Assembly (NCBI GenBank): GCA_037349105.1
Contig: JAYJMM010000064.1
Location: forward strand, 928,957-992,956
Length of the DNA: 64,000 nt
Reading direction: 5' to 3'
From: Limnomonas spitsbergensis
Taxonomy: Eukaryota > Chlorophyta > Chlorophyceae > Chlamydomonadales
Under the pieces are notes generated by a model. That model had not been told where the DNA came from. It ran no database searches and saw only the letters and a program-made list of their open reading frames with translations. Of the stretch, positions 1 through 14,900 are shown in pieces. Each line of letters begins with the position of its first letter. The stretch's first letter is position 1. The position numbers and the translations under genes were made by a program.

Positions 1-2135
1 ATCTAACCATGCTCTAATGTTTGCCTCCCTGACGGTACTCTGCATGGGCGGTTGCAGTAATCTTGTCAACACAGGCTGGGTGGCAGACAGCACCCTCCTC
101 TGACATCTAACCATACCCTAATGTTTGCCTCCCTGACGGTACTCTGCATGGGCGGTTGCAGTAATCTTGTCAACACAGGCTGGGTGGCAGACAACACCCT
201 CCTCTGACATCCGACCATGCCCTAATGTAAGCCTCCCTGACGGTACTCTGCATGGGCGGTTGCAGTAATCTTGTCAACACAGGCTGGGTGGCAGACAGCA
301 CCCTCCTCTGACATCTAACCATACCCTAATGTAAGCCTCCCTGACGGTACTCTGCATGGGCGGTTGCAGTAATCTTGTCAACACAGGCTGGGTGGCAGAC
401 AGCACCCTCCTCTGACATCCAACCATACCCTAATGTAAGCCTCCCTGACGGTACTCTGCATGGGCGGTTGCAGTAATCTTGTCAACACAGGCTGGGTGGC
501 AGACAGCACCCTCCTCTGACATCTAACTATGCTCTAATGTTTGCCTCCCTGACGGTACTCTGCATGGGCGGTTGCAGTAATCTTGTCAACACAGGCTGGG
601 TGGCAGACAGCACCCTCCTCTGACATCAAACCATACCCTAATGTTTGCCTCCCTGACGGTACTCTGCATGGGCGGTTGCAGTAATCTTGTCAACACAGGC
701 TGGGTGGTAGACAGCACCCTCCTCTGACATCTAACCATACCCTAATGTAAGCCTCCCTGACGGTACTATGCATGGGCGGTTGCAGTAATCTTGTCAACAC
801 AGGCTGGGTGGCAGACAGCACCCTCCTGTGACATCCAACCATACCCTAATGTAAGCCTCCCTGACGGTACTCTGCATGGGCGGTTGCAGTAATCTTGTCA
901 ACACAGGCTGGGTGGCAGACAGCACCCTCCTCTGACATCTAACTATACCCTAATGTTTGCCTCCCTGACGGTACTCTGCATGGGCGGTTGCAGTAATCTT
1001 GTCAACACAGGCTGGGTGGCAGACAGCACCTTCCTCTGACATCCAACCATGCCTTAATGTTTGCCTCCCTGACGGTACTCTGCATGGGCGGTTGCAGTAA
1101 TCTTGTCAACACAGGCTGGGTGGCAGACAGCACCCTCCTCTGACATCTAACCATGCTCTAATGTTTGCCTCCCTGACGGTACTCTGCATGGGCGGTTGCA
1201 GTAATCTTGTCAACACAGGCTGGGTGGCAGACAGCACCCTCCTCTGACATCTAACCATACCCTAATGTAAGCCTCCCTGACGGTACTCTGCATGGGTTGC
1301 GGCCCTTGCATAAAACAGGCTGGGTGGCAGACAGCACCCTCCTCTGACATCTAACCATGCTCTAATGTTTGCCTCCCTGACGGTACTCTGCATGGGCGGT
1401 TGCATTAATCTTGTCAACACAGGCTGGGTGGCAGACAGCACCCTCCTCTGACATCCAACCATACCCTAATGTTTGCCTCCCTGACGGTACTCTGCATGGG
1501 CGGTTGCAGTAATCTTGTCAACACAGGCTGGGTGGCAGACAGCACCCTCCTCTGACATCTAACCATACCCTAATGTTTGCCTCCCTGACGGTACTCTGCA
1601 TGGGTTGCGGCCCTTGCATAAAACAGGCTGGTTGGCAGACAGCACCCTCCTCTGACATCTAACCATGCTCTAATGTTTGCCTCCCTGACGGTACTCTGCA
1701 TGGGTTGCGGCCCTTGCATAAAACAGGCTGGGTGGCAGACAGCACCCTCCTCTGACATCTAACCATACCCTAATGTTTGCCTCCCTGACGGTACTCTGCA
1801 TGGGCGGTTGCAGTAATCTTGTTAACACAGGCTGGGTGGCAGACAGCACCCTCCTCTGACATCTAACCCTACCCTAATGTTTGCCTCCCTGACGGTACTC
1901 TGCATGGGCGGTTGCAGTAATCTTGTCAACACAGGCTGGGTGGCAGACAGCACCCTCCTCTGACATCTAACCATACCCTAATGTTTGCCTCCCTGACGGT
2001 ACTCTGCATGGGTTGCGGCCCTTGCATAAAACAGGCTGGGTGGCAGACAGCACCCTCCTCTGACATCTAACCATGCTCTAATGTTTGCCTCCCTGACGGT
2101 ACTCTGCATGGGTTGCGGCCCTTGCATAAAACAGG
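1..2135. repeat. 104-bp satellite, about 20 copies
   Basis: Head-to-tail units recur every 104 bases, for example at 102 and 206. They differ by scattered substitutions. Two versions of one segment alternate: ggcggttgcagtaatcttg and a shorter ggttgcggcccttgcataaa. The array is cut by the left edge. A single related segment recurs at 2510-2575, so the array probably grew from local sequence. Short open frames across it carry no recognisable protein. Confidence 0.95.
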
Positions 2136-2923
2136 GTGTCAGCGGTTGCGTTTATCTTGTCAAATGAAGTCATGGTGGCAGGCAGCTAATTCTAATTCTA
2201 ATTCCAATTCTAATTCTAATTCTAACTTTGTTTTTATTTTTATTTTTATTTTATGTATTACTAATTTTTTTTCCGGCACCCTCCCTTGAGCACTGGACCC
2301 TCCCCTTTATATTTCATCCTCCCAACCAACCCTTGAGCACCAGTCGAGCGAGCCAATACCCCTGTGGTGAGCCTCTGACTGACTGGAGAAATACGTAGAT
2401 GCCTTTCATGTCTGATGGACCTTCCAAGTACCGGTACCAGTATTTCATGGCTTTCATTTAGACCATCCCCTTTATATTTCAGCCTCCCTGCCAGTTTGCC
2501 CTGTCCGGGATGCGGCCCTTGGGTAAACAGGCTGCATGGGCGGTTGCGTTGATCTTGCGTACAAACAGCCGTCATGAGGGGTTTGTTGGCTGTGGGGTCT
2601 GGGGTCTGGGGTCTGGGGGGGTGGGGGGGGGGGGGGGGGGGGGGGGAGCTTTGTGGGCTTTGGGGTCTGGGGGGTCGAGCTGGTTTGTTAGGGTAAGAGA
2701 GGGCTTGATGGACGAATTATGGGTCAAATGTGTGAAACACAGGTTCTGTTAACACACGTCATACTGGTCACACAAGTTACACTTGTTATGCTGGACAGTG
2801 GCAACGATGTACCATTTCAGGTTGATGAGCACTTGTGAGTATTTCGCTGATTAGGAAGCAACAGCTTGGGAGTGGTTGCTTTGTGTGAAATCTGGTCACA
2901 CTTTCCACTCCCTATTTGGGCAG
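2136..2923. other. no gene seen; microsatellites and a long poly-G run
   Basis: The segment holds an attcta-type microsatellite (about 2187-2225), a ttttatt run (2228-2255), a stray copy of the 104-bp unit (about 2510-2575) and a G-homopolymer tract at about 2618-2647. Part of it may be the 5' region or an upstream intron of the P4H gene. No exon could be supported. Confidence 0.6.
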
Positions 2924-2967
2924 GCTCGTGATGCTACCCGGTATGTGCAGCATCCCCATCCCCGCTG
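2924..2967 (+). CDS. Candidate P4H exon upstream of the RTSS exon
   Basis: A 44-base segment lies between an acceptor ending in cag and a donor gtaaaa. Read in the phase the next exon requires, it gives LVMLPGMCSIPIPA. Two further 44-base copies follow at 2997-3040 (open; NAVLSGTGIPPITA) and 3090-3133 (in-frame stop), with a fragment from 3194. The equal lengths and preserved borders suggest an exon. The family match is too weak to be sure, and the first echo could be the one used. Confidence 0.35.
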
Positions 2968-5900
2968 GTAAAACTTGCATGTGAACATGTGGTCAGGAAT
3001 GCGGTGTTGTCAGGTACGGGCATCCCCCCAATTACCGCTGGTCACACTTAAAATGTGTGAAAATATGGTAACACTTCCATTTTAGTTAGGAATGCGGTGT
3101 TGTCCGGTTTGCGCATTCTCTGAATTACCGTTGGTCACACTTATAATGTGTGAAATGCCAATGGTCACTTTTCACATCACCCCTTTTGGCCAGGAACGCG
3201 GTGTTGTCGATTTTTGAACCCATAATTCATATTTCAAATCCCAATTGCCAGCAGACACCCAGATGTCCAGCCGCACTTCAAGCGACACCGTCTTCACCAG
3301 CGTAGCGTCTCGCCAACCACTGCTACTGGGAGCTGAAACACATTTCTTTGAGCCCATAATTCAAATTTCAAATCACAATTGCCCGCAGACACCCAGGCGC
3401 TGAACCGCACTTCAAAGTTACAAATCTGAACTGCCGACAGGTACCCAGGCGCCCAACCACACTTTAAATGACATCTTCTTCACCGGCGAAGGGTCTCGCC
3501 ACCCACTGCTGCTAGGTCTAGGACGCAGAATTGTAATCTGGAAATAAAAAAATCAAATCTCAACTGCTGGCAGGTACCCAGACGCCCAACCGCACTTCAA
3601 GCGACACCTTCTTTACTGGCGAAGCGTCTCGCCACCCACTGCTGCTGGAGTTGGAGCACAAGCTGGATCAGTTGGCCCAACTGCCGCAAGTAAGTGATGT
3701 TGGGTGTATGGCTGGTAGTGCTGCCCGGCTTAAGAACCAACTCAGTCTTGTGGCATAGGGTTTATTCGGGGTACTCGAAATGCTGGTCACCAGGCAGTTC
3801 CGCCCACACAACGTTTCTGAATAAATCATGGGCTGCATTAAATCATGGGCTGCATTAAATCATGGGCTGCATTAAATCATGGGCTGCATTAAATCATGGG
3901 CTGCATTAAATCATGGGCTGCATTAAATCATGGGCTGAATTAAATCATGGGCTGCATTAAATCATGGGCTGCATTAAATCATGGGCTGCATTAAATCATG
4001 GGCTGCATTAAATCATGGGCTGCATTAAATCATGGGCTGCATTAAATCATGGGCTGCATTAAATCATGAGCTGCATTAAATCATGGGCTGAATTAAATCA
4101 TGGGCTGAATTAAATCATGGGCTGCATTAAATCATGGGCTGCATTAAATCATGGGCTGAATTAAATCATGGGCTGAATTAAATCATGGGCTAAATTAAAT
4201 CATGGGCTGAATTAAATCATGGGCTGCATTAAATCATGGGCTGCATTAAATCATGGGCTGCATTAAATCATGGGCTGCATTAAATCATGGGCTGCATTAA
4301 ATCATGGGCTGAATTAAATCATGAGCTGCATTAAATCATGGGCTGAATTAAATCATGGGCTGAATTAAATCATGGGCTGCATTAAATCATGGGCTGCATT
4401 AAATCATGGGCTGCATTAAATCATGGGCTGAATTAAATCATGGGCTGAATTAAATCATGGGCTGAATTAAATCATGGGCTGAATTAAATCATGGGCTGAA
4501 TTAAATCATGGGCTGAATTAAATCATGGGCTGAATTAAATCATGGGCTGAATTAAATCATGTGCTGATTTAAATCATGGGCTGCATTAAATCATGGGCTG
4601 AATTAAATCACAGGCTGAATTAAATCATGGGCTGAATTAAATCATGGCCTGCATTAAATCATGGGCTGAATTAAATCATGGCCTGCATTAAATCATGGGC
4701 TGAATTAAATCACGGGCTGAATTAAATCATGGGCTGAATTAAATCATGGCCTGAATTAAATCATGGGCTGAATTAAATCATGGGCTGAATTAAATCACGG
4801 GCTGAATTAAATCATGGGCTGAATTAAATCATGGCCTGCATTAAATCATGGGCTGAATTAAATCATGGCCTGCATTAAATCATGGGCTGAATTGAATCAC
4901 GGGCTGAATTAAATCATGGGCTGAATTAAATCATGGCCTGCATTAAATCATGGGCTGAATTAAATCACGGGCTGAATTAAATCATGGGCTGCATTAAATC
5001 ATGGGCTGCATTAAATCATGGGCTGAAATAAATCACGGGCTGAATTAAATCATGGGCTGCATTAAATCATGGGCTGAATTAAATCATGGGCTGAATTAAA
5101 TCATGGGCTGAATTAAATCATGGGCTGAATTAAATCATGGGTTGAATTAAATCACGGGCTGAATTAAATCATGGGCTGAATTAAATCATGGGCTGAATTA
5201 AATCATGGGCTGAATTAAATCATGGGCTGAATTAAATCATGGGCTGAATTAAATCATGGGCTGAATTAAATGTTGGGACCGAGAATATATTGGAGGTTTG
5301 CGTCGAATCCAGAGAGTTTTGAAAAATTGTTTGTTGAATTGTGTTGACTTTTGTTGAGTTTTTTTTCTATGCTGTGTTATGCTACCGTAGGAGCCCTGCT
5401 GCGCCAGCTGGACCAGCTTGCGTAGCTGCCGACAGCTAGACCCTTTCCCCCCACTCCTTCTCTTTATGAAAGTTCCCACCATGGTTTTGTCAGGGGCCCT
5501 GCTGCATCAGCTAGACCAGCTTGAGCAGCTGTTGAAAGCTTGACCAGCTTGAGCAGTTGCCGACAGCTAGACCAGCTTGAGCAGCTGTTGAAAGCTTGAC
5601 CAGCTTGAGCAGTTGCCGACAGCTAGACCAGCTTGAGCAGCTGCCGACAGCTAGACCAGCCTGCGCAGCTGCTGCACATGAAATATGTGGAGGAAGTTAA
5701 GGAGAATCCGTTTCATAGCCTCTCGGACATGTATGCGGTGGCCTGTCGATGATGTTATGGGGGCGGCTGGATGCTGTGAGATTCAGGCACACATGAGACT
5801 ATGAGAGGTATTGGCTGGACTGCACTACCAAGGTAGCACGATAAGGTTAAGCTGGATTGCACCACGGACTGCCAAGATGTCACGACACGGCGCAGTCAGG

Positions 5901-8900
5901 GCCGGATTTAAGTACCTAAGGCGCACGATATGGCACAAAACAGCGCACGATATGGCACAAAACAGCGTACGATATGGCACAAAACAGCGTACGATATGGC
6001 ACAAAACAGCGTACGATATGGCACAAAACAGCGTACGATATGGCACAAAACAGCGCACGATATGGCACAAAACAGCGTACGATATGGCACAAAACAGCGT
6101 ACGATATGGCACAAAACAGCGCACGATATGGCACAAAACAGCGTACGATATGGCACAAAACAGCGTACGATATGGCACAAAACAGCGCACGATATGGCAC
6201 AAAACAGCGTACGATATGGCACAAAACAGCGTACGATATGGCACAAAACAGCGTACGATATGGCACAAAACAGCGTACGATATGGCACAAAAACAGCGTA
6301 CGATATGGCACAAAACAGCGCACGATATGGCACAAAACAGCGTACGATATGGCACAAAACAGCGTACGATATGGCACAAAACAGCGCACGATATGGCACA
6401 AAACAGCGCACGATATGGCACCAAACAGCGCACGATATGGCACAAAACAGCGCACGATATGGCACAAAACAGCGCACGATATGGCACAAAACAGCGCACG
6501 ATATGGCACAAAACAGCGCAGGTTTTGTCGGCTTGTACTACCTTGCGGAGTGCCAGGTAGAGAAGATTGCGTCGAGGAATGCAGAGATTAATTTGCCGAC
6601 CCCTTCTAGTTGTCTGTCATGTATTCTTTTACTACTCCGCCATTTGGTTGCAGCCAAGATTCCTCAACTTCAAGGCCTCTTGGCGCCCGTGTCGCCCTCT
6701 CCTTTCCTTATAAACCCGACTGACGTTTTGTTTTGAAATCGTGGATAAACTTTGGCATCAATGAAGTCACTATTTTGTACCTCGTCTGAGGATTTTCGGA
6801 GGCAGACAGCCGGTGGCCCCGTCCAAGTCCAGCCACGTAGTACACTGCAAAAAAAGGAAATATGAAGCCCCCCAGTACCTCGTCCGTTCTCACTCTTTCC
6901 CACACTTCCACCACCATGGCCATTTTTTATATATGCAGATTATCAGAGACAGGCGGCTGGTGACCCTGTCTGAGTCCGTCCACGTGGTAAACTACCAACA
7001 GGGGAAATATGAAGCCTCCCATTACCTCATCCGTTCTCACTCTTTCCCACACCGTTTACCACCATGGCCACTCTTTGTATATGCAGATTATCGGAGGCAG
7101 GGGGCCGGTGGCCCAGAGTCTATCCAGGCAGTTCATTACCAGCAGGGGAGAGTCCATTTGTTTAACGGTTGAACGGTTGAATGGTTGAACGGTTGAACAA
7201 TTCGGTTGAACGGTTGAACAGTTGAACAATTCTTACAAATCTTACAAATCTTACGCCTGCGTGATAGTCCCTTGGTACCTCGTGTTTTCACACTATTGTT
7301 CACTCCTTCCATGTACAGATTAACGGAGGCAGGCGGCCGGTGGCCAGTCAGAAGCCATTCACGCGGTGCACTACCAGAAGGGGGCTTCAATGCCACTGCT
7401 TTCACACTCTCTCACACTTCCACCACCCTTGCCACTCTTTCCGTGTACAGATTAACGGAGGCAGGTGGCCGGTGGCCCAGTCCGAAGCCATCCACGCGGT
7501 GCACTACCAGCAGGGGGATTCAATTTCACTGCTTTCACACTTTCTCACACGTCCACAACCCTTGTCCCTCTTTCCATACACAGATCATCGGAGGCAGGCG
7601 GCCGGTGGCCCAGTCCGAAGCCATCCACGCGGTGCACTACCAGCAAGGAGAGTTCTATTTGGAGCATTATGACAACCGTGCTCCAGTCCCTGGCAGTCCC
7701 GGCGTTGAGTAGGTTACCGGGGTTAGGGCTAAAGGGATATAGGGGTTATAACGGTTGAGGGTGTAGGGTTTAGGGTAAGAGTAAACATTGTTAAACATCA
7801 ATGTTGTTTAATTTCAAAAACTCATGGGGAGTTAAACCTGGAGCATAATGACAACAGAGCGCCAATCCCAGGCAGCCCCGGCATCGCGTAGGTTACTAGG
7901 TTTTGGGGTCTAGGATGTAAGGGGTAGGGTTAGGGGTAGGGTTAGGGGTAGGATTAGGGTTAGGGTTGGGGGTTGGGGGTTGGGGGTTGGGGGTTGGGGG
8001 TTGGGGGTTGGGGGTTGGGGGTTGGGGGTTGGGGGTAGGGGGTAGGGGGTAGGGGGTAGGGGGTAGGGGGTAGGGGGTAGGGGGTAGGGGGTAGGTAGGG
8101 GTCATCCTTGTTTGATGTAAATGTTGTATTTTTTAAAAAAATAATTCATACTTGGTTTCTGGTTTCGGGTTTCGGGTTAAGGGTTAAGGGTTTAGGGTGT
8201 TGGGTTTCGGGTTTCGGGTTTCGGGTTTAGGGTTTAGGGTCGGATTCATTGTTTAACGTCGATGTTCTTTAATTTCATGGAAAATCCATGATGGGTTCTA
8301 CTTCGAGCATTACGAGGAATATGCACCAGTCCCCGGCAGCCCCCGGATTCTCATTCGTTAGGGGTATTGGGATTAGGGGTTAGGGTTTGGGGGTAGGTTT
8401 GGTTCCGTAGCTCAATTGGTAGAGCATCCTTCGCGAAGAATGGGGATGTTGGTTCGAATTGGTAAAACCTCTCGGCGTGAAATGCCGTAGCTGGTCGTGA
8501 GGGAAATCGCAAAAGATTACTGAGGGACCGTCGAGTGATTGATCCACAATTGCAATCACACGGGGAAGGATGCGTGTATCCTGTATGGGTCTGTCCCTCG
8601 GGATCGCCTACACCCAGGGATTGGAAACCATACGTACTTCCTACTTCTTACTTGGGGGTTGGGGGTTGGGGGTTTGGGGTTGTTGAGGGTTGTAGGGGGT
8701 TGTTGAGGGTTGTAGGGGGTTGTTGGGGGTTGTTGGGGGTTGTTGGAGGTTGTTGGGGGTTGTTGGGGGTTGTTGGGGGTAGGGGGTAGGCTCAATGGTG
8801 AGGCTTTCACCTGTAGGTCATCGCACCCCAAAAGAGGATTTCAGCATGACGCATTATGATAACCACACACACCAACAACCCCGGCATCATATACTTTGTT

Positions 8901-11900
8901 TTCGTTGTGGCGAAAGGGTTTATGGGGTTCGGAGTCAATGGGACTCATACTTTCAGGTCGTACTTTCAGGTCATAGCCCCTCCTCGTTTACCTACACGAT
9001 CAAATTCAATGCCTGCAGGCCATCAGTCCGCGAGAAGTGTCATTCACCTACAATTTAATTTCAATGCATGCCGGCGATTCGCGATAATTATTAAATACTT
9101 GAATTTTGATTTCATAGTGCATGCAAGAGGTTAGGAACGATAATACCATTATTTAATTGAATTTAATTTAAATCTTAATGCTTTCAGGCGATCTGTGATG
9201 CGTAGTGTTCAGTTTTTTGAAATAACAGCGTGGATGCGGCCACAGCCCCAAGCTGCATTGTTTCCTGAACCTCCAAGCTTTATCCAGTCTTACCTTCGTC
9301 GATACCTTCGTCATACCTTCGTCATACCTTCGTCATACCTTCGTCAATACCTTCGTCATACCTTCGTCATTGTACCTTCGTCATACCTTCGTCATACCTT
9401 CGTCGATACCTTCGTCATACCTTCGTCATACCTTCGTCATACCTTCGTCATACCTTCGTCATACCTTCGTCATACCTTCGTCGATACCTTCGTCGATACC
9501 TTCGTCATACCTTCGTCGATACCTTCGTCGATACCTTCTTCGATACCTTCGTCGATACCTTCGTCGATACCTTTGTCGATACATGGACGTTGAACTTCAA
9601 AGTTTGATCAAAATAACGCCCTTGAACCAACCCAAAATTCCTTCAAGATTTCTCCTGTAAATTTCAAGCCGTGATTGTTTCCTGACCCCCCACGCCCAAG
9701 AAGGGCGTACCGTACCGTACATTTGAATAGCCTTCCCGCACCCCTATATTGTATATTAAGCCCGCCGGTTTATTTGATTGTTTATTAATGTCCGCAGGGA
9801 CTAGATCAATTCTTTATTAGACCACGCACAGCCCGATTCCGACCAATTCCGCCTGATTCCAACCGATTCTGCCCGTTGTCAATATTGCACACCCTGGATA
9901 TTCATGATTTGATACTCCGCGATGTGACACCTATTGCGCACCCCTCAAAAAATATCATTTTTGCACCACTGTAATCTGAAGGTAGCTTTCTTTGCTACCT
10001 TCTACCTGTTTCATTTATCTCAATCTTTGCAGGCGGTCCGCCACGTTGTTAATTTACGCTGTTAATTTACGGTTGCATCACAAACACGAACAGGGGACCC
10101 TGGTCGACTTAAGGGTTGAGGAATCACCACTCAAACATGTCATCATAATTCAAACATGTCATCATAATTCAAACATGTCATCATAATGCAAACATGTCGT
10201 CATAATTCAAACATGTCATCATAATTCAAACATGTCGTCACCATTCAAACATGTCATCATTCATATATATTTTGAATTTCAATGTGCTTTCGGGCGTTCC
10301 GCGATAATATGATTATCCGAATGATAGTAACGAATACGATTATCTGAGATAGTAAGATTGTAATTTACCTCTGCAGCACGGCCAAGGGACAGGCCAAGAT
10401 TTTAGAGGAAGGCTCATAAATTAAATATTTAAAATTTAAATCAAAAATGCAAAATTTCGATTCCAATGCCTGCAGGTGATCTGCAACAATGATCATTTAC
10501 CAGTACTTTTCTTTCCAATGCCTGCTGGCGACCCAATAATGAATAAATACCTGCAATCCAATTTGGAATGCGCTTGCAGGCGTCACGCGACAATCATCAT
10601 TTACAACACTGCAACGTGGCTAATGGCAGGGACACAGTCTCAGGGTTTGGGATTCATAAATTAAGAATTGTGTATATTTTAATGCTTGCAGGCGGTCCGT
10701 GGCCATGTCAATATTTACCCATGCACGACATAATGAAGGACTGGACTACTTTTTGTGTTTTGCGTTTATGAAATATTTTTTACTCACCATGCTTGCAGGC
10801 GTCGCGCGACAATCATCATTTACCTCTGTGACACGGCCAAGGGCGGGGGGACGCCATTTCAGGGTTTGGGGCTCATTAATTTAAAAATGAATTTAATGCT
10901 TGCAGGCGATAAGACACGAACAACATTTACCCGGCAACACAGCCAATGAAGCATCGATTTTAGGATTTAGGGATCCCAAATCGAAATTGAATTTAATGCT
11001 TGCAGGCGATCGGACACGAACAACATTTACCCGGCGACACATCCAAGGAAGTATCGATTTAGAATTTAGGGATCCCAAATCGAAATTTAATTTCAATGAT
11101 TGCAGGCGATCCGCGACGATTTCCTACGATACCTCTGCGACACGATACCTCTGCGACACGATACCTCTGCGACACGATACCTCTGCGACACGATTCCTCT
11201 GCGACACGATACCTCTGCGACACGATACCTCTGCGACACGATACCTCTGCGACACGATACCTCTGCGACACGATACCTCTGCAACACGATACCTCTGCGA
11301 CACGATACCTCTGCGACACGATACCTCCGCGACACGATACCTCTGCGACACGATACCTCTGCGACTCGATACCTCTGCGACACGATACCTCTGCGACACG
11401 ATACCTCTGCGACACGATACCTCTGCGACACGATACATCTGCGACACGATACCTCAGCGACACGATACCTCTGCGACTCGATACCTCTGCGACACGATAC
11501 ATCTGCGACACGATACCTCTGCGACACGATACATCTGCGACACGATACATCTGCGACACGACACCTCTGCGACACGATACATCTGCGACACGACACCTCT
11601 GCGACACGATACCTCTGCGACACGATACCTCTACGACACGATACCTCTGCGACACGATACATCTGCGACACGATACCTCTGCGACACGATACATCTGCGA
11701 CACGATACCTCTGCGACACGATACATCTGCGACACGATACCTCTGCCACACGATACATCTGCGACACGATACATCTGCGACACGACACCTCTGCGACACG
11801 ATACCTCTGCGACACGATACCTCTACGACACGATACCTCTGCGACACGATACATCTGCGACACGATACCTCTGCGACACGATACATCGGCGACAGGATAC

Positions 11901-14900
11901 CTCTGCGACACGATACATCTGCGACACGATACCTCTGCGACACGATACCTCTGCGACACGATACCTCTGCGACACGATACCTCTGCGACACGATACATCT
12001 GCGACACGACACCTCTGCGACACGATACCTCTGCGACACGATACCTCTACGACACGATACCTCTGCGACACGATACATCTGCGACACGATACCTCTGCGA
12101 CACGATACATCTGCGACACGATACCTCTGCGACACGATACATCTGCGACACGATACCTCTGCGACACGATACCTCTGCGACACGATACCTCTGCGACACG
12201 ATACCTCTGCGACACGATACCTCTGCGACACGATACCTCTGCGACACGATACCTCTGCGACACGATACACGATACCTCTGCGACACGATACCTCTGCGAC
12301 ACGATACCTCTGCGACACGATACCTCTGCGACACGATACCTCTGCGACACGATACCTCTGCGACACGATACCTCTGCGACACGATACCTCTGCGACACGA
12401 TACCTCTGCGACACGATACCTCTGCGACACGATACCTCTGCGACACGATACCTCTGCGGCACGATACCTCTGCGACACGATACCTCTGCGACACGATACC
12501 TCCGCGACACGATACCTCTGCGACACGATACCTCTGCGACACGACACCTCTGCGACACGATACATCTGCGACACGATACCTCTGCGACACAATACCTCTG
12601 CGACACGATACCTCCGCGACACGATACCTCTGCGACACGATACACGATACCTCTGCGACACGATACCTCTGCGACACGATACACGATACCTCTGCGACAC
12701 GATACCTCTGCGACACGATACCTCTGCGACACGATACCTCTGCGACACGATACCTCTGCGACACGATACCTCTGCGACACGATACCTCTGCGACACGATA
12801 CCTCTGCGACACGATACCTCTGCGACACGATACCTCTGCGACACGATACCTCTGCGACACGATACCTCTGCGACACGATACCTCCGCGACACGATACCTC
12901 TGCGACACGATACCTCTGCGACACGATACCTCTGCGACACGATACCTCTGCGACACGATACCTCTGCGACACGATACCTCTGCGACACGATACCTCTGCG
13001 ACACGATACCTCCGCGACACGATACCTCTGCGACACGATACCTCTGCGACACGATACCTCTGCGACACGATACATCTGCGACACGATACCTCTGCGACAC
13101 GATACCTCTGCGACACGATACCTCTGCGACACGATACCTCTGCGACACGATACCTCTGCGACACGATACCTCTGCGACACGATACACGATACCTCTGCGA
13201 CACGATACCTCTGCGACACGATACCTCTGCGACACGATACCTCTGCGACACGATACCTCTGCGACACGATACATCTGCGACACGATACCTCTGCGACACG
13301 ATACCTTTGCGACTCGATACCTCTGCGACACGATACCTCTGCGACACGATACCTCTGCGACACGATAACTCTGCGACACGATACCTCTGCGACACGATAC
13401 CTCTGCGACACGATACACGATACCTCTGCGACACGATACCTCTGCGACACGATACCTCTGCGACACGATACCTCTGCGACACGATACCTCTGCGACACGA
13501 TACCTCTGCGACACGATACCTCTGCGACACGATACCTCTGCGACACGATACCTCTGCGACACGATACCTCTGCGACACGATACCTCTGCGACACGATACC
13601 TCCGCGACACGATACCTCTGCGACACGATACCTCTGCGACTCGATACCTCTGCGACACGATACCTTTGCGACACGATACATCTGCGACACGATACCTCTG
13701 CGACACGATACCTCTGCGACACGATACCTCTGCGACACGATACCTCTGCGACACGATACCTCTGCGACACGATACCTCTGCGACACGATACCTCCGCGAC
13801 ACGATACCTCTGCGACACGATACACGATACCTCTGCGACACGATACCTCTGCGACACGATACACGATACCTCTGCGACACGATACCTCTGCGACACGATA
13901 CCTCTGCGACACGATACCTCTGCGACACGATACCTCTGCGACACGATACCTCTGCGACACGATACCTCTGCGACACGATACCTCTGCGACACGATACCTC
14001 CGCGACACGATACCTCTGCGACACGATACCTCTGCGACTCGATACCTCTGCGACACGATACCTCTGCGACACGATACCTCTGCGACACGATACCTCTGCG
14101 ACACGATACATCTGCGACACGATACCTCTGCCACTCGATACCTCTGCGACACGATACCTCTGCGACACGATACACGATACCTCTGCGACACGATACCTCT
14201 GCCACACGATACCTCTGCGACACGATACCTCTGCGACACGATACCTCCGCGACACGATACCTCTGCGACACGATACCTCTGCGACTCGATACCTCTGCGA
14301 CACGATACCTCTGCGACACGATACCTCTGCGACACGATACCTCTGCGACACGATACCTCTGCGACACGATACCTCTGCGACACGATACCTCTGCGACACG
14401 ATACCTCTGCGACACGATACCTCTGCGACACGATACCTCTGCGACACGATACCTCTGCGACTCGATACCTCTGCGACACGATACCTCTGCGACACGATAC
14501 CTCTGCGACTCGATACCTCTGCGACACGATACCTCTGCGACACGATACCTCTGCGACACGATACCTCTGCGACACGATACCTCTGCGACACGATACCTCT
14601 GCGACACGGACAATGGCAGGCCCACGTTTTGAGTGCCCAATTCCATAAAGCAAAATTTGGAATTCAATGCTTGCAGCTGATCATTTACCTAAAAATTATA
14701 TTCAATATATAAAGTGTACATATTCAACATAAAGTGTAATACTTGCAATCTATGCGCGACAATCATCATTTATCCGATCACAAATTAAGGGCTCGTCTTT
14801 TGTACCGGCATACAGTTTATTAACTATTTTTCTCAACTTCAATGCTTGCAGGCGATCCGCGACCGTCATCATTTACCTTTGCGACACAATGAAGGGCGGG

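Larger units (their letters stand above)
9015..11098 (+). pseudogene. About a dozen echo copies of P4H exon 4
   Basis: Units of about 60-110 bp repeat aatgcttgcag followed by gcgatccgcgacaatcatc and atttacc. These are the acceptor and first codons of the exon encoding RSATIIIYLCDTAKGGATFF. Clear copies start near 9018, 9070, 9190, 10031, 10293, 10470, 10520, 10577, 10688, 10795, 10907 and 11006. The copy at 10795 extends through the GG.T segment. Most carry stops or frameshifts. A partial family-B element is at 9225-9280. Confidence 0.75.

Noticed and set aside
1..2135. CRISPR array
   Set aside because: Repeats are contiguous with no unique spacers, the unit is 104 bp and the genome is eukaryotic.
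5811..6736. Repeat protein of about 250 residues (HKTA/YDMAQNS)
   Set aside because: Translation of a 22-bp array, open in three frames on both strands.
8399..8460. Functional tRNA gene
   Set aside because: Anticodon arm does not fold cleanly and the 3' acceptor half is replaced by a SINE body. The same fusion occurs at 27062-27240.
11059..14667. Very long open frames (up to 1202 codons) on both strands
   Set aside because: They are translations of a 16-bp tandem unit that lacks stops in every frame. All frames and both strands are equally open.
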